From NCBI GenBank assembly GCA_026413225.1, contig CM048554.1, positions 78,050,463-78,114,462 on the forward strand: 64,000 nucleotides of DNA, read 5' to 3'. The stretch is from Otis tarda. Lineage: Eukaryota; Chordata; Aves; Otidiformes; Otididae. The notes beneath the pieces are model-generated. The model did not search any database. It was not told where the DNA came from and saw only the letters and a list, made by a program, of their open reading frames with translations. Below are positions 27,241 to 40,800 of the stretch, piece by piece. Position 1 is the stretch's first letter, and every line of letters starts with the position of its first letter. The translations under genes and the position numbers were made by a program.

Positions 27241-27841
27241 GCTTATGGGGAAGTATTTTGACTGTCTGAGTGAAAATTTATATCATTGTTTTGGATTTTA
27301 CGGGACGAATAAAAGAGTAATTTAAAGAAAATAACAGCACCATCCTTACCACTCAGAGCTGTTGCTCTGTCAGTGTCTAAGTCTCCTTGCACATGAAGCT
27401 ATTGTACATGAGCTCTACCTTTGGCATCAGCAAGTGGCCTCACTTGGGGAAGCATTTGGAGGATTAGCTCTTTAGTTATAAACTCTCATATTGGGCCCAT
27501 CGACTCTGAATAAGGACTTGAGAAACTGTTGGATCATCTAGTTTGGTTTTCTACACATCAAATTCTTCATTTCTTGTTGCGGTTGCCCCTGTATCAAGCC
27601 TTGGTGTTACCTAGGCCTGTGACAGTAACTGAGAAAAAGCACGGCCTTTGAGAAGGTATGGTCACTGGTTATTAGAAGAAAAGAGAACAAGTGCCAGAAG
27701 ATCCACCAGTCAGATGGGAATGCAAAAGGAAAACAGCACTCATTCTTTAACAGCATTTCATCGCCATGGTGGCAGAAGGCAGGGTTGTGCACGGGGAGAC
27801 CCCAAGGACTCTGAGCTGCCCATGGTTCAGGTAGGGATGAA

Positions 27842-27958
27842 ACGCTTTCGGCTGCCGTGGCAGGCTATCCAGGCACCCGGGCTGGTGCTGTCGGAAGGCA
27901 CTCCTGCCTGCCTCGGCATGCCCGCTCTCGCCCCCGGAGTGCACGCTGCCTCCTCCGT
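27842..27958. promoter_or_regulatory. CpG-dense patch of unknown function
   Basis: I count 11 CpG dinucleotides in about 117 bp of GC-rich sequence, while the surrounding kilobases hold very few. The patch is far shorter than a typical CpG-island promoter, and no exon or transcription start is evident beside it. It may be an unmethylated regulatory element, a GC-rich repeat remnant or part of an exon. Function is inference only. Confidence 0.25.
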
Positions 27959-30102
27959 GAACCACTGAAAAGAAAAACAACCTTCAGAAATGGAGGGGTT
28001 ATTTTTAAACCCAGATGAGCTTGCTAATGTAGGGGCAGTGTGCTGATACCTGGAAAGATGTGGTTGAAGGCGGGGGTGGCAAACGTGAACCCCTTACACC
28101 AGTGTTTCTGCTGAAGTTCCTGTATTGTAAAACTGGGACTTCAGCTTGAGTAGGAGTGGTAGAATGTAGTCCCTTACGTGGAAAAACAAAGACCATGATT
28201 CTCCATTACCTGTAGCCATGTGTAGTCACTATGGTCCCTGCAGAGTGGGAGTAAAATACTATCGGTCTGATTGGTACACCCACTTTTAACTCACTTTGTG
28301 CGGTCTAAAATGACTACGAAGCAGTGTGTAAAAGGCTGGAATGATTGATGGTAAAATCACAAAACGCCCATGTCATTTTTTTCTCATTGTAGCTGTGGAC
28401 TGAAAAACCAAACAAAACCCCCTTAGCACACGAAGTCTGATCTCACGAAGGCTCGCATTACTGCATACTTCCTAAAGTTGCATATAACTGATTGCTATCT
28501 CACCTTCCCTAGTAAGCACTTCTGAATGCAATCGTTAGTTAAAAATGACTGAGCAAAGACAGAAATATGCGATCTGTTACTTTGAAGTGTACTCTGCACT
28601 AAGAGAAAGGGGTTTTCGGTAACATAGCTAACAAGATTTTAAACAACCCTGACTGTTGACTAGAAATTGTCAGGGAAAAATACGTCAGCTGGCAGTGACC
28701 AAACTTGGGAAGACTTCTGAGTTCATAGCAACCAACTGTAACCTTTTTGGAGAGGTCGAACTATTTCTAGATGCATTCATTTTAAAACATTGACATCTTC
28801 TTTGCTCATGTGACACTTAAAAATACAGTGATCAATATATATTGTGCAATGCATTTGCTAAGCATATTTCATTTTCCTAAGCCAGACAAGACTGGTAAGA
28901 AATGCCTCCACAGAGAAGCTGGCTGGCACAGTTATTGTGAGTTAAGCTGTTCTGTGGCGTCTCCAGATCAGATCCCTCTGTCATCACTCAGTTCTGAAGC
29001 AAAAAAAAAAAATTATTCTGGCATGATTACTTTGCTTACAGTGTAGATTAAGTTTTGAATAATAAAACTAGTTTTCTTTCCACATCCCCCATCCCAAACC
29101 TGGGAAATATTGTCAAATAAATAATAAATTCAATTAAGATATTTGTCAAAGTTTTTTTTTTGTTTCCTCCAGACTTGAAGAATAAATGCCTATTTTAGAC
29201 TAAGAATGTTGGTGAGGGTGGAAGACATTTATCCAAGTTTGTGGTCAGTGAATATTTCTTTTGTAACAAGATGCATCAACAGTACCTCTGGGCACAGACG
29301 GACTCTGCAGAAACAGAAAGGTAACTAAAAGACAGGGGAAATAAAATTCTACTAGTTCCACCATTACACATCACCACATTTCTTGGTGTTTCATGATATG
29401 TCATAAATGTTTTATCTAGCCCTTTTAGCATATCTTTGAATTTAATGAGAAATCACTGCTGAGATTCTTTAAAGGTTGTAAATTGAAAAAAAAAATCCTA
29501 ATTTTATATAGGTCTCAGGGAGTAAGTGGGACTGGGAAACACAAGTGTCTCACAGAATCAAGCCAGGGAACACTAGCATATTAGGAATTTTGTGAAGCAA
29601 TAGGAAAATGCGATGGACTCAAGACTGTGGAAGTCAAGAGAAAGAAGCCCATGCTCAGAGACCAGTCTTTCCCTCACTGCCTTTTCCTTGCAGGAGAGGA
29701 CATGAGTCAGCAGGCAGACAGAAAAACTTGAACCAACTCTCAGTCCTCAGAGTGCGAGAACCTCTGGAAATCCGTGACTTTCAAGGACAACTGCAGAGAA
29801 GGTCTTTCCTTTCTCTTTTCCTCCCCCTTACAGACGCTCACTCCCACTTTTACAGGACAGATTTCCAGCTGAACTTGAGCTTTTCCTTAGGGGAAGAAAA
29901 GTCTTAAAGAAAAAGAAAAACAATAAAAGCCCTATCAGAAGCAGATCAGCATCAAACAAATTTAAATCTCCAAATAACTTGCCACTTCAAACATCTGGTG
30001 CTTGGCAATGTTTGGATGACCTGCTGAGAGAACAAGAGGAGAGATGTGTTTCTATCTGAAAATCAGTCTTGAACTCAAGAATGCAGCCTCAAAAACACAA
30101 AA

Positions 30103-30123
30103 CCTTCCTTCCTTCCTTCCTTG
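30103..30123. repeat. (CCTT)n microsatellite
   Basis: About five tandem CCTT units, seen directly. Confidence 0.9.
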
Positions 30124-31029
30124 CCTTCTGCCAGCTTGTTTGCCTTTCTTTCTTAGGAAAGTCAGATGGTGATGACTTGGAGCTGGATGTAAATGGCCTA
30201 TTAAAACTCACGGATGATAGCATATCTTCTGAGTTTTGTCTTTGCTTCAGCTGTAATTTCCCCCTAGACAATGTCTCATTCCTGATGTCCTGTCCTGCTT
30301 AGTATTCTCCTGGCTTCAAAAGCAGTAACTCAGGTTTGGAAACAGAAAAGAAAAGCTCCAAGTATAAGGTGAAGGCACCAAAAAGTGAGTGCTGCAACCC
30401 TTCTGCTCCAGACCTCTGACCTGCAGAGTGGAAACAGAGAGGAGTGGCTAAAGCCCTTCTTTTGCTTGTGTAGACCACGAGGGTACAACTCCATAGGCAT
30501 TTTGCTCAGCGGCGAGGCTGAATGCTCCACTCAGCCCATTTCCTCCAGCTCCTTTCCCTTCTTGTGCCCCAGTTCACCGCAGGGCATTTCAGCAACCGGG
30601 CTGAGCGGGGTGGCTTCGTAAGCAGTTGTGTCGGCCCAACTGAGGGGGTGGCAAGCTGCAACTGGGAGGGCGGAAATAAAGTGTGGGGGAGAGCAGGACT
30701 CTTGCAAGCCTGTTTTGCTGCCAAAATAAATAGATGGAGGACCGCACCTCAAGGCAGTGCGGCACCCCATGGCACCTCGGTGAGGTGATGCAAAGATCCT
30801 GCGTGCTGAGCAGGGAGCCACCAAGAGCTGGCCAACAAGCAGAGGAGGTGGTAGGGAGGTACTGGGGGTGCCCTCGCTGCAGGGTAGAGGTGCGTGAGTC
30901 AGGGTTGCCAGGGATGTACCCTGTCTACCTGCAGTCTGGCTGGCCCCCTACGAAATGGCTGGATGAGGCACAGCCTTCAAAACACAGCCTCAAGGAGAAA
31001 AGGATTGCAGCTCTGGCACCCACCTTTCA

Positions 31030-31125
31030 AATACTGGAGTGGTTAGGGCATCAGCCTGGCAAGAGGGAGGCATAGTACCTGTGCCCTCCTCAGCCTTGAG
31101 GGGGGATGGAAACTGCACAAGAGTG
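31030..31125 (+). repeat. Possible tRNA-derived SINE relic
   Basis: The block 'gtggttagggcatcagcctgg' resembles a tRNA A-box region ('tggttagggc'). The following 'gagggaggca', 'gtgccctcctcagcc' and 'tgaggggggatgg' recall an old reptile/bird tRNA-derived repeat. It cannot fold as a working tRNA by inspection and is degenerate. It is not called a tRNA gene. Confidence 0.35.
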
Positions 31126-31565
31126 TGTCTGGCTGGCTATCAGATCATCGCTGGAGCAGAGGCAGGGATGTGCCCTCAGTCCTGGTGAAGGCGCACAGCT
31201 GCATAGCGCAGCTCGTGCAGCTCATTCCTTGGAAAGAAAATGTCCAGGGAGCATCATGCAACCATGTATGGTTCCAGCTGTGAGGTCCCATGTTCCAGTC
31301 CTTTCATGAGCTGTGTCTGAACCATTCTCACACACAAATCATTTCCAGCTCTTTGACTAGGCTGATTTTGCTGGACCATACTGCAAACCTGACATTAGGC
31401 TAAAGTGCAGTTCCCTAAATTCCTTTTGACATGTTTCCATTCAGACATGCAAGGGAATGTTGCATGAGAGTCTGGCAGGGCCATAACCAAGTTTGACAAA
31501 AAGTTTCAGCACAATTATTTTTCTCATATACACAGTGTTTGGCTCATTGTTTTGCTGTGGTTATT

Positions 31566-31621
31566 GGTGGTATCACTCCAGTGATTTCAATGAAAAGACT
31601 CCTGGGATGAGTCTGGCCCAC
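31566..31621 (+). repeat. Degenerate old amniote dispersed repeat
   Basis: Contains 'cactccagtgatttcaatg', 'gactcctggg' and 'gagtctggccca', the order seen in an old amniote repeat with an internal deletion. It is related in pattern to the copies near 44,860-44,930 and 4,770-4,822. Confidence 0.35.
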
Positions 31622-33057
31622 TGAATTAACCTTAATGAGGCACAGAGGAAACAACCAGCTTAAGGGGGAGTCATTTGTCTTGTTATGAAAGAGTTAACAC
31701 CCTTTGAAGGATTTCAGGAACACACCCTTTCGTTGTCTGTTTGTTTTCTACTCCACAAATCCTCCTTGCTTAGTTGCTCCCTTTCTCCCTCATTCTGTGT
31801 TGCCCACTGCAGCCCAGCTACACCCAGAAAGGGCAGTGGTTTGGCTTGTGGTGGCTGTATCCCAATCTCACTTCCCGCTCACAGGATGCCAATTTTGTTA
31901 GCAAACATTTTTCTTAAGCTGCTGTCTGACATGACAGAAATGAACATTAGGGAGAAAGCAAGGGGGACTTATTTTCCTTTTCTCTAAGGGCTGCCAGAAT
32001 GGCTTCAGGAGGGTGCAGAAGCAATGGGATGCACTTGGTTTCTCCACCTCTCAGGAGGACATATCCAAGAATGCATGGAAGCCAATAAGGAAAATTTCCT
32101 TTGCTTTATTTCATTTACCAGCTACCATCACATCTCTTACTGCAGTCACTGCACTTGGTCAGGCGAAGAGGGAAAGAAAGGTGTATCTAAAGAGTCTCCC
32201 CAGACCCTGGGAGGAAGAAACCTCTCTAGCATGTTATAGAGCAGTTTGAGAGCTGTTAGAGTTGTGGCTGTTCCCAGATTACAGGGCGCATCATGCCATT
32301 TTAATGTCACTTTTGAGACCCTACCCTGCTCTGTACACTGGCGGAGCCAGGCTAGGAAGGCTCCACGTAGATTGAGTCACTTTGCAGGGGGAATTACACT
32401 GTAGGTTCAAATGAGTTAACACCAGTATAACCATGGATCTGCCACGGCCAGGACAGGTGCTGTGAACAATAGCCAAGCAATAATTGCGGGAAGACTGGAC
32501 GTAGCTGAAAGATTCAGGAAAGGTCTTGTATTTACAAGGAGCCTCACACTCGAGATATGCGTCTTCCTTCTTTCTTCCAACATATACGACAAAACGTTTG
32601 TTCATTCTTATTATCCCAGGCGGGCTTTGAAGCGGAGAAGTGCCCGAGGACTTTGTTCCAGGGAGGAGTGTTTAGATGCAATCTGAAAGAGCTGTGGAGA
32701 GCAGCCCAAGCTCTATCATCGAGGTGGAACTTGTCCAGAGCCTCTTCGGAACTGGCTACACCCTAGTACGCTGAAGCGAATGCTAGGTACGTATCTATCC
32801 CATACCATACGTGCGGTATGGCTGCTGGTACTATTATTAGTAATAGCACCCCAACAGCTTCAGCCTGAAAAGCTCCAGTTAGAGGTGGGGGCCCTGACGA
32901 TGTGAGTCACTAGGCAAACACTTATTAAAAGGACGGGCTCTGCTTTCAATCTGGTTCAGGCTATGCTAATTCTAGACTGCGCAGAGACACCACCTACTCC
33001 CAGCGATAGCCCTGCTAGCTTGTTTAGCTGGCTTTGCTGTTCTTCTGGCCCAGATAC

Positions 33058-33128
33058 TTAAGTACACTTAGACACCTAACTGCCCTTGGTGTTTGATAGG
33101 TTCCTAAGTAATTTTAAAAATCTGCCCG
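33058..33128 (+). repeat. Possible relic of an old palindromic amniote repeat
   Basis: The blocks 'ttagacacctaactgccc', 'aggttcctaagtaa' and 'ttttaaaaatctgccc' follow the order of an old repeat built around 'ttaggcacctaa' and its reverse complement, ending in 'tttgaaaatctggccc'. Degenerate; family name not given. Confidence 0.35.
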
Positions 33129-33568
33129 TTCGTTCCTGTTAGCTTGCAAAAATATTTTACTCAGAATGTGGAGTCAAAAAAACCACCCAAAAAGTCTCCG
33201 TCGGGCAAAACACAGCAGTCTGTGCAATAACCATAAATCAACTGACTACAGCAGTCAATCACCGTTTCTTCTTCGTCACTACAGGATTTTTAAAAATCCT
33301 ATAAGCAAAGCAATGAAGCACTTTCCTTACGATATCTTGTATTTGATAAGAAGATGCAACATATTAGAAATAAAGCCTCTATGAGAAAGATGTATGCACA
33401 TCTTGTGCTCTGTGATATGCTACATGAGAAATAAACACCACTGAGTAACTAGTAGAAGCAGAAAGTGAGCATCTGGAATTTTACATGTCATGGGTAAACA
33501 AGAAATTGCAAAGGCTCAAACAACACACCTTTGCTGCTGCTGAAGACATCTCTCTGCGAAAGTGAGGA

Positions 33569-33979
33569 CTGCAGCATTTGTCATATGAGGAAAGGCTGAG
33601 AGAGCTGGGACTGTTCAGCCTGGAGAAGAGAAGGCTCCGGGGCATCTTACCAATGTATATAAATATCTCAAGGGAGGGTATACAGAAGATGGGGCCAGGA
33701 TCTTTCTAGTGGTGCCCAGTGACAAGACCAGAGGCACAAAGTGAAACACAGGAGGCTTTGTCTGAACATCAGGAAACACTTTGTTACTGTTAGGGGAACT
33801 GAGACCTGAATCAGGTTGCTCAGAGAGGTCGTGGAGTCTCCCACCTTGGAGATATTCAAAACCCATCTGGACATGGTCCTGGGCAACCTTGCTCTAGGTG
33901 GCCCTGCTTCAGCAGAGGGTTTGGACAAGATGACCTCCTGAGGTGCCTTCCAACCTCAACCATTCTGGGATTCTGTGAA
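33569..33979 (+). mobile_element. CR1 LINE, 5'-truncated, decayed
   Basis: Begins in the late ORF2 region (a frame reading [18 protein letters not shown] at about 33,590-33,645). It continues through 'tcaggttgctcagagaggtc' and 'ttggacaagatgacctcctg', and ends with 'ttctgggattctgtga'. Frames are interrupted, for example after the LRG residues and around 33,700-33,790, so no protein could be made. The terminal sequence differs from the octamer-ending copies at 48 and 51.5 kb, which suggests another, older CR1 subfamily. It shares the tail style of the copy at 43.0 kb. Confidence 0.92.
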
Positions 33980-34992
33980 AACTCTGTAGCCATTATGTGA
34001 TTTTGAAGCATTTGGAATATCTCCTACATCTATTGGATAAGGAAGTGGAAAAAAAAGAGTCCATTTTATGTACTTCCAGGAATGCTGTAATTGTCCATGT
34101 TTCTTAATGAGACACACAAAAGCCTCTGATGATTACAAGGTCCGTTGAATCCAGAAGGAGACGATCTATGCTGATCTGTTGCAGCTTTTAGTAAATAAGG
34201 TGCATGAAGAAACAAGGACCAAGGAATCGCTTCAGTTCTGCTTCCGAGTGGAAACAATTCCTCTTGGCACACACATTACTCTAGTTTTGCAGCACAGCTC
34301 TTTTGCAGCTAGTGGTTGAATGGGTGTCACTCTCAGGGGCAGGAGCCAAACAAACTATGGTTTTGCATCTGTGTTTATAGTTTTTGGAAGAGCCGTATGT
34401 GAAAATGATGTAATCTGGCATGGTAAATCCACTTTTCTGGGAAAAAGAAAAAAGGAAGAAAAGGAAAGAAAAAATAGTTTCTGGATGTTAACACATGTTG
34501 GCCTGTGCCATTCCTACCAATGACATTAGAAGAGATGAGGATCTTCATCAAGACTAATTGCCTTTCTGTTTACTCCATTACTGATGCATCTGTTATTAAA
34601 TTATTGGAGGTCTGCACACACACACAAATCCCAAATCCCATGACAGTTAAAAAAGAAAGCTTTAAAGTAACTTTTACTAAAGCAGAAAGAATCACATGTC
34701 AAGTAGAAGACTACCAACCTGTTCATTAAGCAATCATAACTCACTCCGCTTCTTGCTACAGTGTGGTGTATCTTCTTCAAACATTATTATGTGCCTACCA
34801 TTCACTGCTCCCTGTGATGCAGATGTGCTTTGCATGTGTCCACACACTTGATTGTAATGAAAGTGAGTCCCAGATTTTTATGAGCATCTTGAGAGCCTGG
34901 CTGTGACGGACCATGCAGTCTAACAATGGTACTTGTTTCCAACACAGCCCTAGTGCTGGATCTTTGCCTGGAAGATACATGCAAGCAATTTC

Positions 34993-35017
34993 TTTTTTTT
35001 TTTTTTTTTTTTTTTTT
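34993..35017. repeat. Poly(T) tract, 25 bases
   Basis: Uninterrupted run of 25 T, seen directly. No recognisable retroposed sequence lies next to it on the minus strand. Confidence 0.95.
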
Positions 35018-37758
35018 CAAACTGAGCAGAGTAAATACAAGAAAACTGATGTTAATTTAATGTTAGAGAAAATAGGAAATTGAAAAGCTACATTACCAGA
35101 AAGCTGTCTTCTTTTGGCCATGTCGTGCACTGAAAGCCTATTCTAGTCCTACCTCTCTTGTTTGTTTTGTTTGTTTTTTAAAGAATGCCATAAAAAAGGC
35201 AGGATACAATGTGATGTTTTAAAGACCTTAGGCTTTAAATTGCCTCTTTTTAGAAGTTACTCTCAAGCAGGATTAGTTATGACAGGCTCAATGCTGAGGA
35301 GGATTTTTGTCTGTTTTCTGCTCATGAATTTGTATGTCAACCCATAAAGTGCACCAGCCTCACCCAGGGCTGCACATCCTCCAACAGATTCCATGCCATT
35401 TTCGCAGCTCCCTTTGGCAGCTCTCTGGGAAAAGAGTCAACAGGATTTAACGCTGCCCTTCCCCTGCCTCGGAGTAATACAGCAAGTAACAGTGCTACCA
35501 ACACTGCCATGCTTGGACTGGCGGGAGAAGAAAGGATGCTCAAATGGCACAAGTCTGCTGTGCCACAGAGGTCAGGCACAAATGGTACCACGTACCTACT
35601 TTGGCTGATCGTAGCCCAGAGGTTTGCATTTGACAGTCTTGGTTATTTATGGAGAAGAGGCAAAGGAAAAGGAGAATGATCTTGTTCAGATGCAGAGATG
35701 ACAACTAAATAATTCAGTAATTTCTGTGGCTTACATCTCATTAGAAGAAACAAGATAGTGAGAGATTATTTTTCTCCTTAGATATAGCAAGAATCTAAGA
35801 GGATGAAGCACGAAACCTCTTTGAACCTGAAACATTTACATCTTAGTTTGTGAGGAAATGACCCCTGGAAGTGTCCCTGTGAGAAATGTTTGGAGCCAAG
35901 ATGCCTGGTCTGGACTGTGTGCTTAGCTTTTACGGAGCTGAAGTTAGTTGAAGCTATTCTCCAAATGTGTTTTTGTTCTTCCATAACAGATGTTTTACAT
36001 GGTGAGTAAAGTGTAAGGGCAATATTTTCACATCCTTCCTCTTTCAGACCATAGTAAGACGCATTTCATTAAATCAGCCAAGCCTTTACACATGGTTTGT
36101 GGGCATTATAAAAGAAGACAGTCTACCACGGATTGATTTCTCCCCTCTCCTCTGCTCCTGATGGCACCCAGCTCTTCATTATCTACACAAGATGCTGAGG
36201 TCTGACAATGGGAGTGCTTGGGCTACAGGGACAGGAGGAGATTCATCTTGCTAAAATGTGAATGTCTCCAAGGGGATAAACACTGATCCCACCGATATGG
36301 AAAGAAAAACTTTCCATGGAGATTCTGAGTTTCAGCTTACACTGATTTGACCAAGTAGGGATTTGTGCAGTGTAGGACATTACACTGCTCTCTCAACTCT
36401 AGCTCTCAGCTTTAGCTAAGAAAGACAGAGAGAAATGGGCACTTTCAGGGCGTAATTCACCTGTTGATTTTAGATGGCTACTTTAAAATAAGGTCAGAAG
36501 GGGATAGGTGTACAGCAATACTTTCCTTCTGTACCTTCCCAGCTGACACTGGTCTACAGCTCAGGCCTTCCTTGTGAGATCCTTTGGTCCCAGAGATGGA
36601 GAGCCTCCCCATGAGCATGGTTTCTCAGGTAGGTTTGTTTGAGAGTGATATGCTACACTTATTGTCTGCTCTTTGATTGCTCCTGATTTGTCACGTTTCA
36701 GATGACAGTAGAATCAGTGCCTTTTAATTTTAATTTACAAAAGGACAAGTAGCCTTCCTACACAGGGAAGACAAGCATGACTACTGTGTTGATATGCAAT
36801 CCTACTTTCAAATGCTGAAGCAACTTCAGTTTCTCATGAAGGACAACTGTCAGTCTCTGCATGTATATTCTTGTGGCACATTTCTAGCAGGAAAACAGTA
36901 CATCAAAACATCATTTTTCCAAAATGCTCTGACTTCTTCTAAGACATTCTTCAAGTTTAGACTATTTTGTACTCAAAGTGAGTTTTCAATTGTAGGATGC
37001 CCAAAGTTCTTCCTGGAATATCTCATGGAGAAATAAGGATTTGAGTACTATATAACATACACACAAGTCTGACAGAGCTGGAAAGCACCATATCAGCTGC
37101 ACATGTACCACACAGATGGCTGACATGCTTAGCAAGTTCATTGTGTGTTCTATGTGTTCAGGTGATCCACTGTGAGTGCGTGTGCTGTAGATCTGATGCC
37201 TCTGAGGAGGGGTCAGGCTCCTTGTGCATTGACCTGTCCATGAGAAGAGGACATTTGTCTGAGCCTCTCGGGCAACAAGAGAGCAGCAGGGGTTGCATGG
37301 CTGCTCTGGTACTCCTGCAGAAAAGGTGAAATTTCTTCTTCCTCTCAGTCAAAATTTCCAGGTGGTGAAGAGGATATGTCCAGCTTCTGCACAGGACACC
37401 CAAGGTTTGCCCAGTCAGCCTGCAAGGAGAGAGCCTGCAAGGCCTCCTTGTCCCATTTATCTGTTACCTGCCCTGGGACAGTGTATGAGGCTGCGGGGTG
37501 CTGGCACATGCCTAGCCGCATCCCGTTTGTGTCCTGCCCTCCTAGAATGGGAGTGAGGCCGGTGCTGTGTGTTCAGCAACACTTCTGGTCCCTGACGGGA
37601 TGTGGGGTGGGCGGCACCAGTTACTGAGTTCTCACTTTCCAAGAGCCAACTGGTCTGGCTGTGGAGGCAGGGGGAGGTCTTCCAAGCAGAACCTGTTCCA
37701 GTCTTATTTGGCCTTGACAGACACTTAGTCTTTCTGGATTAGCTTGCTGTAGGAGAAC

Positions 37759-37761
37759 AAA

Positions 37762-37800
<39 letters not shown>
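37759..37800. repeat. A21 followed by (TA)n
   Basis: 21 A followed by about ten TA units. Seen directly; the length is likely variable between individuals and prone to sequencing error. Confidence 0.95.
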
Positions 37801-37803
<3 letters not shown>

Positions 37804-40800
37804 TAAGCATAACACCTAGAAGGAGAATTTGAGGCTGGCAGGAAGCCAAAGTAAACACAATTGCCTCTGAAACTTAGCTCTTCCCTATGCCTGGCACCTC
37901 GCTGCTGGAGAGTATGGGAATTACTCTCCTCATTGAACTGGGACTGGAGCAGTTTTCTGTGTTTGAAGCAATGTCCCATGACAGTGGCAGAGACAAAGTC
38001 ATAAGAGCATCTCAAGGTGCAGGATCAGGGACTTGTAAAAAAGCTACTTTGTGTTTTAGCAGAAGCACAAACCACCACGCCTGGTTTTGTGCAATACAGC
38101 AAACAGCGCTGTAACGCTATCAAAGTTACATGTGATGAAAATGGACATAGGTCTTTTCAGTGCTGTAGTTGGAAGACATTGTTTTAACTTAGATAACTGT
38201 CTGGGTCACCGTGTACTTTGAATTTACCACCATTTATTGTTAAATTGGGAGAAACTGCTTGACTTGTGAAAAAAGGACTCTGTTTGTGGCATCTTTGGAG
38301 TTACTCAGTCACCTCTGTGGAGCATGAGGCCCTCACACTGGATATACAGAAGGAAAAAAGAATTTGAGATTCATCTATTAGAAGAGAATATCAGGCTTTA
38401 TTGTTTGACAGTCTCCAACAGGAATCTGTTTGGATTGTCAAGGTCAGTGTTTGGTTTGGAGTAATCCCAGTAATTTTTAAGAGGTTTTCTGTTATGGACT
38501 CACAACAGGGCATATTGTATGAGGTTTTTTTTGTAAAGCTCACAATTAGGTGAGTAATGATGCTGGAAGGTTAAGTAGATAATAAGACTGTGAAAACATA
38601 TTAAAACTTTTTTTTCTTCTATTGTGACCATGAAACATAATCCTCAAAAGCTTCAATTGTGCAAATTCATGGAAGGATCCACAAGTAGGTATCACATCAA
38701 ATAAAAACAAAAAGTCCTGATTGATAAATGAAGCCCGTGTTTCTTATTCAGTTGCCTATAATTGTAAACATCTGTAATGCTGGATGTTTTTGCTGTTTGG
38801 AGGCTTTGCTGAGAAAACATGGCTTTGAAAATCAAAACAGAGAGCAGAGCTGCGCCATCAAGTTAGGTCATTTTATGGCTCTTGACAGTATGGTGCAATT
38901 TTTAAATCTTGATTTCAATTTTTTTTTTTTTTTTGCAATTAGAAAGGCTATAAGCATATTGAAAGTATTATACATTGAATTTACCAATAAAATTAGTACT
39001 TCAGGAGGAGCAATTCTTTTCTTCTTGTTCAGAGAAAACTTGGGATATGATGCTTTCTGCTATGAATAAGTTACCTAACAAAAACTGACCTTAAGCTTAA
39101 ATGCCAAGGGGGAAGAGGCATCTACTGATCATCTTTTAAGGAGGATTATGTGCATCCTCCATTCATGAAACTCAGAAATATGTAGTTGAACTTTACTCTG
39201 AATCACAGTAGATGGACCTTCAGGATGGTTTTCAGAGCTCTACATTCGATATTCTGGTCTCTCTATTGAATGGAGATGATTGGGAGATTAATAATTTCTA
39301 TCGCAAAATCTACATTTCATTTGTCAGCATTTTGTTGTCATCAGTAGAACTCGGCCTTTTTGGCCTAAATAGCAAATAGTGTAGAACTGGGAGAAATGTT
39401 TGAGCAATTCATATGCCGGGAGCCACATCCCTGGGTACCACACAGGGGCCACAGTCCCTGCTTCCTTCCGCACAGCCTCTGCTCCCTGTGGTTAACCCCA
39501 ACCCGTTCCACGGAGGGGCTGAGCCCAGTGGAGGTTTCAGGTTTGCGTCCACAGAGCAAAATTCAGCTGCTGGCTGAGTCCACCACAGGAATGCCACCTA
39601 TGTACACCACTGCCCCCTCCAAGGATCACAAAGTATTTAGCAGCGGAGGAAGGTGAGAAATAGCTTTCCTGTTCACAAAGAGTTTTTGAAATTTCAACAT
39701 TTTTCCTTGCCTAACCCGTGACAAGAAGATGTCCTGTTGGAAGGAAACTTAGGAGGATAATCAGGAAAATATGGATCCAGGCAAGACATTTCATGAAGCA
39801 AGATAGGCATTTCGTTAAAGTGAAATTAAAAAGACAACTTCAAATTTTTCTATGTTAAACTTCATTATTTAGTGTAAAATTCTACATTGAGAGCAATTTA
39901 CAAGTAGAAAATAAATGCCTTATTATACAAAAGTTAAAATGGAAGGCTTTTGTCAACTTTTAAAAAAGAAATCTCCTTGTTCAGCAGGCCAATTCTTCTA
40001 CGCAAAGAGTTTAAAAATGAACATTTTTCTGATTAAGAAGTATCCAAAACCATTTAAAGGGAAATTGCCTTATCAGTGCTATCTGTGTGCAAATTAAGGA
40101 GATGAAATCTTGCAAGTATTTGTGAACAACCTTAGTATGACTCTAAGAGTTGTTTAAATGGATACATAAAGCAAAAAAAGTCCAATGGCCTGATTTTGTG
40201 GTGAGCTGAATGTCTGGGAGGCAAGTGTAAAACAGTCGCGCAGTATAAATTCACAATATCAGCAAAATATTTTAGATTTGAAAAATGAGATGGAAAAATC
40301 ACATGGAAGGAGGTCAAAATGTTTTTGCTGAACTCTAAATTTTCGAATCTTCAGTGCTACTGTGCTACTTCTGCAATGGTTGTTTTAAAAAGACTTCAAT
40401 CTCAGCTGGAAGAAGTGCTGGGTACATCCCAGTGCCACAGCAACCGTAGCTAATCAGGCCTTGTCCAAGGGGAAAACACATCAACCCACTACCAGAATTG
40501 AAATCACAGACTTGCAGCTTTGGTTTTACAGTTTGCTGCCCAAACTATTACACGGTCACATTTTACATAATTTCAAAAGGTGCATTTTGAAAAACAAAAG
40601 TATCAGCAAAGTCTCATATAAGTTAATGGAAAATATCATTGAGGGCTTTTGAAATACTTACACTTTACAGATGAGAGTAACAGCAATGATACAGTAGGAT
40701 TTGAGGAGTGAACCCTCACAGACCTGACACAGGTGAGGTCTTACGGTGAGCCTGGTTCTCTCCTGAACAAGCTTGTCTGCCGTGCTAAAACTTGCAGAGC

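Larger units (their letters stand above)
27241..33568. other. Non-coding stretch, no gene recognised
   Basis: No reading frame shows a known domain. GC-richer blocks lie near 27,770-27,965 (CpG-dense, listed separately) and 30,540-31,250. A (CCTT)n run lies at 30,103-30,123. Degenerate old repeats are seen near 31,030-31,125, 31,566-31,621 and 33,058-33,128. The rest is AT-rich single-copy-like sequence. Confidence 0.6.

Noticed and set aside
31040..31062. tRNA gene suggested by an A-box-like stretch
   Set aside because: No matching B-box at the right distance and no cloverleaf by inspection; better explained as a SINE relic.
40660..40720. Possible reverse MIR piece around 'ctttacagatgaga' and 'aggatttgaggagtgaaccc'
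   Set aside because: Two short blocks with poor spacing; too weak to list as a feature without a repeat search.
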